Part shown: in pieces, positions 21,164 to 31,124 of the stretch
How positions within the stretch are numbered: the first letter of the stretch is position 1
Layout of the letters: every line of letters begins with the position of its first letter
Source of the DNA: Cavenderia fasciculata
Taxonomy: Eukaryota > Evosea > Eumycetozoa > Acytosteliales > Cavenderiaceae
Assembly (NCBI RefSeq): GCF_000203815.1
Contig: NW_004457713.1
Coordinates: forward strand, 387,358-451,357
Direction: 5' to 3'
Length of the DNA stretch: 64,000 bases
Made by a program: the position numbers and the translations under genes
The notes under the pieces: generated by a model
Seen by the model: only the letters and a program-made list of their open reading frames with translations
Told to the model about the DNA's origin: nothing
Database searches by the model: none

Positions 21164-24100
21164 ATGAATGGCCCACTTCCATCCGCAACAGAGACAAGAA
21201 CAACTCAATACCCTCTCGATCGTCTCATGGGTAAGAAGTGGAATAACGAACAAAACTTGTTTGTGACACATCTCGGCCAATATGCAAGATACTATCACTC
21301 TGTTAAGAGGTTAGTAGGCCAATTTTTTTTAATATTTGTATACGACTTTAATAACAGTAAGATATCATCAACCTTTTTTTTTTTTTTTGAACATGAATCA
21401 TTCAGATAAGTTCATGAACTAATTGATCGATTTCATGTATTTTACTATTTTTAGTGTTTAGTTTGTCCCGACAAGAACTCGAAAAAGTAATACCAAAGTA
21501 TTACGACATGAGTGTTCTTTCAAAGAACAAAACAAATGAATTATATGAAAAAATGGAAAATCGGTTGACTTTGCCGATTCGATGGGATTCTCTAATTGTG
21601 GAGGCCATCATCTCAAAGGTGATGGACATAGACACACGCAAAAGCAGTAATAGTCCAAGAGATTATGTATGTATAACAGTCTGTGACAGTTATGATGTGT
21701 AATAATAAATTAATTTTTATTTTATTCTTTGTTTACTCTTTACAGAATTCTGCACAAGATGTCCAAGCAAAAGAGAAAATCGTCAACAAAATGCTATCGA
21801 GAACATTTGCCAAACTCAAGGTAGACGAGATGGTTGCAAAATATCAAATCCTCCGATATGCACTCCTTGACCCAGATCTGAATCCAATTGGCTGTTGCCA
21901 CTCTTATAAAACCGCCTTTGCCAACTCCATTTGCAATAGTTACTCGGCCGAGGTGGCCGAGACCTGCAAAAGGATGGTGGAGAGTGCTTTAGACCGTCAA
22001 GATGACCGAAACATATTCCACCACGAGTCCAAGTTGGTGTCGGATCTTCTGGAGGATATACTTGCCAAAATAGATGATGGTGATATCGGTGAAGGGTACC
22101 AAGCTCTCAAACTAATATTTTCATCTCAACCATTAAAAGGTATGTCATTGATATTAACACCATCACAGGTTTTTTTTAAATATCTTCTTGCGTCGGTTCA
22201 TGTAACTCTATCTCTCATTTTGTTTATCTTTTGCTCATACACGTCAAAAGGGGTCGATGACCGCTACTGAGAGGATGGTGGGCAGTTTGCGGAGTGTCGA
22301 TCAGATTTTTTTTTTTAATATTTATTTTCATTTTTTTTTTTCATCTCGAACAACTCACAGAAACCAAATTTAGAGAATGTATATTAAACTATTAAATAAC
22401 ATCTCACACTCAACACAACATTATCAATAGATAGAATACAGCGAGTATTGTTTATAGTTACACTTTTAGTGTAAGAACCCACACATCACTATCATTACTC
22501 CTCTTTTACACCATTTCTTTTTGATTATCTTTTGTTTTCATTGGTTTACCAATCAATGCACCACCCATCTCTTTCCTTTTAACTACTCATTGTTGGCCAA
22601 GTTCATCTTTACATATCATTGACCTCTTGTGTTCACTCATAAATTATATAATCCTTTTTGATCCAAATCAAGTACCAATCTACCACTCTTTATCGCTCTG
22701 CATCCTTTTTGTTGTTCGTTTGATCCACTCTCCTATCCGACAAACTTTCTTTACCACTTAACTTTCCATCAGATACTGCAATCAATCACTACCATTGCTC
22801 CTCTTTTACCCTTTCTTGTTTTGATTATATTTGTTTTTATTATCGAGATGCACCACCCATCTAACCACTCGCCTCATTGTTGGTCCCAGTCTTTCCATCA
22901 GATCGATAATGCAAAACATTACAATCATTGCTTTTACACCATTTCTTTTTTGTTTTCATTATCCAATCAACGCATCACCTATCTCTTTTGCCTCATTGTG
23001 GAGAGAGAGATAGAATTTATAGAGTATAATTGTAATACAGCGCGTATTAATTATTGCAGAGATTAGAGTGATCTTTGATACCTCCATTGATAGCAAGAAG
23101 CTCTCTCTATGCAGTGACAGGCCTGTCAAACCTTTTTTTTTTTTTAATTTTAAACCTCTCTAACATTTATTACATTTATCATTATAGATCATAATTTGGA
23201 ATGCGAAAAGAAAAGGTCAAAATTAAAAGAGGAAAGAGAGGCCAAGCAAAATCAAGAGCCAGCCATTCCCAAGGAAAAAAAAAAGAAGAAACAGTTTTTG
23301 GGTGACAAAAGGCCTGAAAACTTTGATGAAATCAATTTTGATGGATCTGTTTATTCAATATCAAATTTGGCCACAGATTTAGAGATTGATAGCAAAAATG
23401 TAAAGAAATTAAAGGTTGAAGAACATATATCTGGTGATTATTTACAATCTGAACTCTCATCAAAGTTGGAAGCGTTGATCCAATCATCAACATCAATAAG
23501 TGCCTGGAGTGGGTTAAATACCCTCCAATTGAATAGATTGAAAATGCTAAATTTGGAAAATATAATTAATCCGTAACTATTATTATTATTATATCTTTTG
23601 TTATTTTTTATTATTTTCATTATAATTAACTAATCAAATGCTTTTTTTGTAATCTTATTTTTTTTTCTATAGAGAGGACAATTCAATCGATTTTTCAAAG
23701 TTGACAAAAGATCAATATCCATCTTTAATGGATTTTTGTGAATCAAATGGATACAAGTTTCCAAAAGGATATGACCCTACAGGATTGAAATCCCTCATGA
23801 CGTCCGATTTGGAGACGATAAAAACTACTCCTTTCGCATTGAATAGCTTTGCACCACAAGCAAAGTATGTATAAAACAATTGACCAATATCTTTTTTTTA
23901 TATTTTTAAAACTAATCCTCTTTTTTATCTATAGATTCAACAGTACTTTTATCCCATTCTCGATAGAGTTGTTTGTCAGTATAATCGTCAACTCTGGAAT
24001 AGATATGTCCCTTGGTTTGACCGACAAACACAAAATATTAAGGTATATTTCAAAAATATTACCTAATTTGGAAAAAGAAATTGGTCATCCATTGGAAAGT

Positions 24101-27100
24101 GGCTATCCATTGGATAGATTTAAGTTTTTCGACAAGGAAATTGAGATCCTCAAAGCTTCGCACTTGGCTTCTTTTCCTTCATCGTCAGATGTAACAATAT
24201 CACCATCCTCTTCGTCTGATGTAACAACATCACCATCCTCTTTGTCTGATGTAACAATATCACCATCCTCTTCGTCTGATACAACAACATCACCATCCTC
24301 TTCGTCTGATACAACTACATCTCCATCCCCATCATCAAAAAAAAAAAGAGGTAGACCTCGTAGTGAGATTGTGGATATAAAGTTAGAAAAATTCCCTGAT
24401 TTTAAAGATTTTAAATTGGAGGATCTTAATCGACAATTGGAACTTAGAGATATCGAATCCCCAAACATTGATACACGAGTCCAAGAAGAGGAAAATATTA
24501 AAAGATTGAAATTGGTTTTATGGCAAGACATGGTAAAACGCTTGCAAATAGATTTTAAAGAAGACTTTGACTACAGCAAATCCAGTCAAGTTAGCATTTT
24601 AAAATGGTTATCTTTACCTACTAGCACTATTAAAATCGAATATGATTGGTACTGTTGTTCATTGCCAACACTGAAAGGAACTCTCAAGAAACTATTCAAT
24701 GACAGCCCAAAGGTGAAGAGAAATGAGCCAAGGAAATGGATGCCAAAGTCTCTTGCTTCAACAAAAAAATCGTTTCTTTTTCGTTACTATACGATTGGAT
24801 TTGTTGGAAAATCAGTCCTCTGCGATTATTTGCAATCACCGTATGTAAAAGACAACCCATTCGATTTCAACGGGTCAACAAAAACAATTCACCCCAACTT
24901 TAATGATTACGAAAGAGACAATATTGGTTACATTTATAACCAAAAAATGTCGGTCCTAATCAATCAAAGGGCGATGATGGTGACAACCAACGTTCCCAGC
25001 CATATCTGGTTCCAAACAAAAAGTAAATGTCATTGTTTTAAAGCATTATTATCTTTTACGACCCATTCATTTTACTAATATTTAATTTTAATCTTTATAT
25101 AGGTGCAAATGAAAAAGTAGTTTCTGATGTGCAAATATCCATGAATAGCCGTCTCTTGCCATACCATTTGAAAAAGAGACAAAAATTAGAAGAATCTTTT
25201 CCAGAGCAAAGTTTGGTCTCTCAAAAAAACGGTCAAGATGGCACACCCATGGATGATTCCGATGACGACGACGATGATGATGATGAATCATGGAAATGTA
25301 AACAAGTAGAAGAAATGGAAAAGAACCATTCATATTCATACAACCATCCCCACTATGCTTGTTTTGTGGCAAAACAAGTTGGGTTGAAACCAAACATTCC
25401 CAAAGTCAAGGATAGAGATATTATCTGTGCCAATTGTTTGTCATCCCACTCACTTAAAGATTTGCCTATGGTGTGCGAACAATGTGATGCGACCATTCCT
25501 ATTCTATCGGAACATGAAAAAAGATTGGATTTATGTGGTGACCTGATGGATCTGTACTCGGTTGATATTCAACTAAAAAGGAATGCATTTGAAAAAATGC
25601 CACCCTTTGATTCAAAGGATGATCTATTCCCTCCACCAGTACCATTAATTGCCGAAATCAATCATCGACTCGTCAAATTTGACCAACCTGAATCACCCCA
25701 TGTGGAGATTTTTCTACACGAGGCTCTCAACACCACCTCGATAGCACTCAACAGTAACAGGTCAGGAATTGCACCCTCCATGCGGAACCTATTCAATCTT
25801 ATTAAAACTACATCCGATCCCTCGATGCAATTTAGAATTCGTGATGCATATCCCTTTGTCCACGACTCGTCTACTGGCGGATTTGAAAATGAAATCAAAC
25901 ATGAAATCATGGTGAAGGAATTAATGAACCATTTTTCAATGACAACGGCCAAGCTCATTATTGTTTGTGGACAATTCCCTTGCAAGGCAGCCAAAGAGGC
26001 TTTTAATGCCAATCCTTTGGATTACGAAATGGTTGACTATAGTCAAGAATCTTATCACACCATTTTAGATAAAGCCAAAGGCACAACCGAGGACAAAGAG
26101 GTGGATGTAAGTAGGATAGTTCCTAAAAGGCTCATTGCTATCGCTCCGCATCCATCAGTCATGTTTGCGTTGCACATAACAGCAGCCTATATTTTGATTG
26201 CTCATGATATCTACAAAATGGCTCCAAAGGTATCTCAATTTGACCCAGTTCAAACATTTAAATCGAATTCCCCCTCGTCTGCCTCGTCCTCCTTCTCCTC
26301 CACGTCCTTATCATCCACGTCATCTTCATCATCTGCCTCGTCTTCCTCGTCTGCCTTGCCCCCGTCCTCCTCGTCCTCCTCCACGTCCTTATCATCCACG
26401 TCATCCTCATCATCTGCCTCGTCTTCCTCGTCGTCCTTATCATCCACCTCATCTTCATCATCCTCCTCTTCGTCCTCCAATCAAAAGACCACCAAACGCC
26501 CAAATCTAAGTAACAAAACAAAAGATTTTCCTTCACTTAAACAATGGACGTTGGAACATCTAGTTGAAGAGGCCACATCCCGCAAAATCGACGTAGAGAA
26601 TATCAAAGAAGATCGTCTTCAAGTTGAATGTGTTTTGTTGAAATCGGTCCTTGGGTTTCAAATATGGTCAGAACAAAAAATTGAACAGTTTGATCTAGAG
26701 GAATCAAAATCGAAAAAAGATATACTGGCCTATGCGAGAGAAAAAAAAATCCCTTTGACAGACTATTGGTTCTTCATGACGTTGGAAACCCTCAAAAAAG
26801 CCGTGCAAAGGTGTCTCGCTTCCACCTCGTCCCCATCTCCGTCCTCCTACTTGCCCACCTCTTCCTCACCCTTGACCGATATCTCACTCCCCTCTTCCCC
26901 ATCCTTGACCGATGCCCCACCCACTTCATCCTCATCCGATACCTCAACTCCACCCTCTTCCACCGATACCTCATCCTTGACCGATACCTCAACCACCCCG
27001 TCCTCATCCGATACCCCACCCTCTTCCACCGATACCTCATCCTTGACCTATACCTCACTCCCCTCACACTCATTCTCCTACTCCTCCTACTCTAAACCTT

Positions 27101-28968
27101 TTGTAAAAAATGAAAAGTGCGTTTACAAAGATGAAGAGAAACATATAAGAGCAAAGAGAGATTTTTATCACTCTGGAATGTGTAGAAGGCGCCGAAGCAA
27201 ATGGAAAGTTATGAGGGAAAACAACCGTGGCAATTATCTTTATATCGGAATTGATCCTGGAAGGTCAAAATGCACGATTGTAGACTCTATGAATCGTGCT
27301 CGAGTGGTTTCAGTGGCATCTTATTACAACCTCATGGGCACTGACCGTCTTCTGGCAAGACAACAAAACTACAAAAAGAACCCGGTCCTGTCCAAATTTG
27401 AAAGTGGATTGCCAACCTATAATACCTTTGGTAAGTGTTATTTTAAATATTCATTGTCTATACCACCTATATATTATAATATTAATATTTATAAACTAAC
27501 TTTTTTTTTAATTCCTAGATACTTTATTCAATGTAGAATCTGTATTGAGACGAATAGAGTATGAAAGAATTACCCATAGGGATCAATGTCGTCTTTATTC
27601 CCATGTAGTGACGTCCTATACGTTTCAGACCATGGACAAGAACAGGAACATTGACAAGAAGCGCGCCCAATATGCCTATGCAAAGAGCTTTGTACCACCA
27701 ACAACAATCCCGAAAAATAGAATAGTGATTTGTATGTTTTTTTTATTTCTTCAAACCATTTATTATTATTTGTTATTAATCTTCTTTCTTTTTATAGATA
27801 TTGGAGGGTCTGATTTTTTCCGTGGATCCCGAGGTGGTGGTAGAACTGGTTGTACATCAAAGACACTACTCAGACTGTTTTTGAATATGGGTTACAAGGC
27901 ACGTCTTGTCAATGAATTTAATACCTCCAAAGTATGTGTGTTTTAATAATTGAATTTTTAGATCAACCCTCGAAATGGCCATTCATTAATATTTTTTTTT
28001 CCAAGATTCATAATGCATGTGCCTCCAAAATTCATTCTACCAACAACAACAAGTTCCTAGAAAAAGCTAAACACCAAAAGGTTAAAAATGTGTTGCCAGA
28101 ATCTTTTGAAAAGACCCATGTTGTTGGTGCACCCATATCCTCCACGTTTTCAGACAATGGTGTTCGTTGGCAAGGAAAGGATTCCAAGTTATGTGATGGT
28201 TGCAAATTGACTGATTACAATTGTCAATGCTCCAAGGCTCAATTGGCGGACAAAGAGAATGATTCAACTCTGAAAGTGTCTCAATTGGCAGATGATATGA
28301 ATGAAACTCTAAAAGTATTCATATCACTTGAAAATACTTCACCTTCTCCAACTATGCTATTGGAATCCCTTTTCTCTTTAAGCAAAAAGACTGTCAAGGA
28401 GTTGATAGAGTTTTGCAATCTAAACTCTATCAAATACAATCAACAAGAAGAGCCAACCAAAGGGAAAAACAAAAGAGGTTCTCACAAGGATAGTAAGGGT
28501 GGTGCTACCAACAGCAAAAAGGACCAACTTATCAACGCTATCATCAAGTTTAATTTTGAAAAACAAAAAAGGGATGCTAGCAAAAATAAGAAAAAGAGGT
28601 CAAAATCGTCATCAACTACTAATGATCGTTGTAAGGACCAAGATCAAAGCAATAGTCAAAAGGATGGGAACAAGTCTACAAGCAACTCTGTTTCGACCCA
28701 CGATTATGGTTTTGGTAAGTCTCTTTGTGATAGTCAGATCAAAGATCTCTGGAAGTCAATGAACCCAAATGCGACAGAAATGCCATTTAAAACTAAATGG
28801 CAATGGCTATATTGTCCAGTTTGTGATCATTTCTTCAACAGAGACACGAGCGCTGCAAAGAATATTCTCTTATTGGGAATCTTACACCAAACCGCAGATT
28901 ACAGGCCATGGATTTATCGTCCTTTACCTGCCGATATCGTGCATATTGGGAGGGTAGACACGACCTAG
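21164..28968 (+). CDS. Fanzor (eukaryotic TnpB-like) nuclease, 2,015 aa, ten exons
   Basis: Proposed exons: 21164-21309, 21462-21666, 21746-22139, 23188-23572, 23673-23864, 23935-25022, 25103-27430, 27519-27731, 27798-27931, 28006-28968. All introns are GT-AG and phases agree at every junction (6,048 nt, no internal stop). RuvC-I is YIGIDPGRSKCTIV (D1521). The usual RuvC-II glutamate place is IVIYIGGSDF, with no acid at the canonical spot. An alternative glutamate follows about 40 residues later in RLVNEFNTSK (E1690). RuvC-III is NRDTSAAKNIL (D1975). The zinc ribbon is H1697-x2-C1700 with C1965-x2-C1968. These are Fanzor hallmarks; known Fanzors are RNA-guided DNA nucleases. N-terminal to this lie about 1,500 residues with a C4 ribbon (C912, C915, C928, C931), SAP-like helices and Ser-rich linkers. 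The start is the first ATG after an AT-rich leader (MNGPLPSATETRT); an upstream noncoding exon ending at 21120 is possible. Confidence 0.85.
22140..23187 (+). other. outsized intron 3 of the Fanzor gene
   Basis: 1,048 nt, against 66-152 nt for the other eight introns. It begins GTATGT and ends ATTATAG, and joins K-G|AT-H in frame. It contains T runs, a G-rich coding-like patch near 22255-22305 and pyrimidine-rich degenerate repeats. Confidence 0.65.
22435..23048. repeat. repeat-bounded block inside intron 3
   Basis: AATACAGCG(A/C)GTATT occurs at 22435-22449 and 23034-23048 in the same orientation. Between them are about three degenerate copies of a unit of roughly 125 bp, starting near 22490, 22764 and 22889. 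Shared pieces include CTTTCCATCAGAT (last two), CTTTTACACCATTTCTTTTT (first and third) and ATGCACCACCCATCT (first two). It could be a small inserted element or an expanded minisatellite. Confidence 0.55.
24177..24330. repeat. coding 30-bp minisatellite in Fanzor exon 6
   Basis: About five copies of a 30-bp unit encode SPSSSSDVTT-like ten-residue repeats (about residues 520-575 of the Fanzor frame). Third-position differences between copies show that they are not brand new. Confidence 0.8.
26265..26480. repeat. Ser-coding low-complexity tract in Fanzor exon 7
   Basis: TCC/TCG/TCA-rich repeats encode a Ser-rich linker at about residues 1192-1264. A second Ser/Thr/Pro tract lies at 26815-27090 (about residues 1375-1468) with units like TDTSSLTDTS. 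Opposite-strand acidic reading frames here are shadows. Confidence 0.8.
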
Positions 28969-29040
28969 TTAACCTTAACAGGGCCTTCCTGCATAAATAT
29001 GAAAGTCCCCCCCTCAGCTGTAAGTTATTAGATAGAAAAT
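28969..29040 (+). ncRNA. possible guide-RNA scaffold region after the Fanzor stop
   Basis: Immediately past the stop codon is a compact patch, unusually rich in G and C for an intergenic stretch (28978-29022: ACAGGGCCTTCCTGCATAAA, then CCCCCCCTCAGCTG). The sequence then drops to T-rich 3' UTR. In Fanzor and TnpB loci the omega RNA usually overlaps or follows the 3' end of the nuclease gene. The placement fits, but no conserved fold was verified; only a short CAGG/CCTG stem is evident. Confidence 0.25.
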
Positions 29041-29135
29041 ATAATGTTGATCTCAATTTACTGATTTTCCTCTTTTTTTTCTGTTCTTTGTCTTTTTTTT
29101 TACTTTGTCTGTTTTTTTTTCTTTCCTCAATTCAA

Positions 29136-29166
29136 AATAAAAGTTCAAATCATATAAGTCAATAAA
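29136..29166 (+). terminator. polyadenylation signals of the Fanzor transcript
   Basis: AATAAA at 29136-29141 and again at 29161-29166, after the T-rich 3' UTR that follows the Fanzor stop. This is typical of dictyostelid mRNA ends. Confidence 0.5.
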
Positions 29167-29237
29167 TTTTATTGTCATCTTTAATACTATGATTGACAGG
29201 ACAGATAATATTAATAGTGTTTAAAATAGATTGAACT

Positions 29238-29275
29238 TGACTCGATGAAATCATCAACCATACCAATTATTTTAT
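29238..29275 (+). pseudogene. short relic of an LRR-family C-terminus
   Basis: Reads LDEIINHTNYFI in one frame. All LRR paralogues at 45-64 kb carry the near-identical R-L-D-E-(I/V)-I-N-H-T-N-V-R-Y-L-S motif near their C-termini. Flanks give no further similarity. Confidence 0.45.
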
Positions 29276-29307
29276 CAAGAAGAAGATTTTTATCAAAATC
29301 AAAGTGA

Positions 29308-30814
29308 TCAAAGTGTAGTGTAGAATGATAAATTAAGTTTCTTGAATTTTATAAAGTATTTATTTACTTTTTTTCTTTGCAATTCCGTTAAAAATGGAAA
29401 ATGATGTGAGAGTTGAATGTAATTCTTGTTGTTGTAGTTAACAAGAATATGATCATGATGAACAAGATAGCTGATAATTGGTAGATTGAGATATTGTGAT
29501 TTTTCTTTTATTACCATTAGCATAAATCCTTTCGATTGGAGGATTGATGAATCAAAATAATCTAGATCCAATATCATTTTGAACCAAGATAATATTCCAT
29601 CTATTAAACTCACCTTGTCGAGATACCTACCACAATTTATCACGGTGCGACGGGTAAATGGGTTGAATCCATTGTCGTGTAGAAATGTCATGATTGCCTT
29701 GTTTGGTTGATATCTTTATGTTTTGGATGAAATGTCGCATCGGGGTCGACCAAACCCAATGAATGTGCCACCTTTACATACTCTAATGTAATCTACCTTC
29801 ACTCATGATGGGTCCCCATCCAAACATTTCAGTAAACTCTTCTTTTCCTTTGACACGTGCTTTGAGAATATTATCTCGTATTTTGGAGATATCGTCGTTG
29901 AGCGCCTGTCAAGTATGTCACGATCGACCGGGGGTAATAGCGAATACATACTAAACTTAAACAAAAGTCAACGTGATTGTTTGGTTGATAGTTGAGCAAG
30001 TCGACCGAAATGATTCGCTTCTTCATCATAATACTGATAATACATCTTCAATCGAGTAAAGTGTCCATTAGCGTATTTGATCGACTCTATATCTTGAGAT
30101 GACATGAGGAGATTAATGAAATAATTTTTAAAAAGTTTGTCCATGGTGATTCCATCATTCTTGTTATTGTTGACAATATCAACGAATAATCTTGCAAGTT
30201 TGATTAAATCGGATTGGCTGTGTTTAGATAAACTACCATTTATCGAGAATGGTATGATTGATTTGTATCTGTGATACCTGTTGACATTGAATTTGTAATT
30301 ATTCATTTCCAATAAATACACTGCCATGTCTGGATGCATTCCTTGAATTGCAGCTGTAATACATTCATATGTATCATATATTGGTTTGATAGGAATTGTA
30401 TGATCAGCCAATATTTTAAACATCTCTATGTTGCCTTTACTTGCTGCCATTTTGAAACATCCAGAATGATATTTAAATAATTCCATGTGTTGTTTATCTT
30501 GACCATTAAATGAACATATATCTTCGGTTGTTTCATAATCCCATTTTAAATGATGTTCAAATAAATAATGAATTTAAATGAGAAGATGAAGAGGATGAAT
30601 TATTATTATTATTAATAAATTGATGTAATTCTTTTTCTTCTCTTTCAATTCTTTCTTTTAATTGATTGATATGACCACCTCTGACATCCTTTTATCTGTT
30701 TATAATATTAGAGAATGAAAGTAGTTTTGTTAGACTCAATAGAATGCTTGTATTTACATTTGGGAATGGGATATTTCTAGCATTGTTTTTAGTGATTACA
30801 CTGGTTCGTAACAT
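29308..30814 (-). pseudogene. ankyrin-like family copy F, decayed
   Basis: Exon 1 survives (start 30814, MLRTSVITKNNARNIPFPN, then GTAAAT). The start of exon 2 is damaged: a deletion joins the CDD block almost directly to the LLKERIEREE block. Open pieces follow at 29968-30486 (MAASKGNIEMFKIL through LSTKQSRW) and 29308-29691 (from TFLHDNGFNPF to HFPFLTEL). The first piece has lost the acidic linker, and the second jumps from NCGRYLDKV straight to FKMILDLDYFD, a loss of some 250 residues. It lies between the Fanzor gene and the divergent LRR gene. Confidence 0.8.
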
Positions 30815-31023
30815 TTTGTATCGTTTGTTGTACACTTAACTCTTATAAGCTAGCTTAGAGTAGGCTCTTACAAAAGATAAAAAATGTCTAGAAACTATAA
30901 ATAAAAAAATATATATATATATTTTTATTAAATTTAAATCATACACAAATTTTCTACAACTCAAATACAAATAATAATGCTCATTATTATGATAGAATAG
31001 ATCAGAATAGAAAAGAATCACAA

Positions 31024-31026
<3 letters not shown>

Positions 31027-31114
<88 letters not shown>
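31027..31114. repeat. (GATA)22 microsatellite
   Basis: An uninterrupted run of 22 GATA units ending 10 bp before the start codon of the LRR gene at 31125. Translated frames of this run (YLSI repeats) are not genes. Confidence 0.97.
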
Positions 31115-31116
<2 letters not shown>

Positions 31117-31124
31117 TTAAATAG

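Noticed and set aside
22821-23066. Open frames within Fanzor intron 3
   Set aside because: They follow the pyrimidine-rich repeats, have no splice partners and differ in frame between repeat copies.
24103-24531. 142-codon minus-strand frame with GDVVVSDEED repeats
   Set aside because: Antisense of the SPSSSSDVTT minisatellite in Fanzor exon 6.
26250-26536. Asp/Glu-rich minus-strand open frame
   Set aside because: Opposite strand of the Ser-rich tract of Fanzor exon 7; no start context and wholly low complexity.
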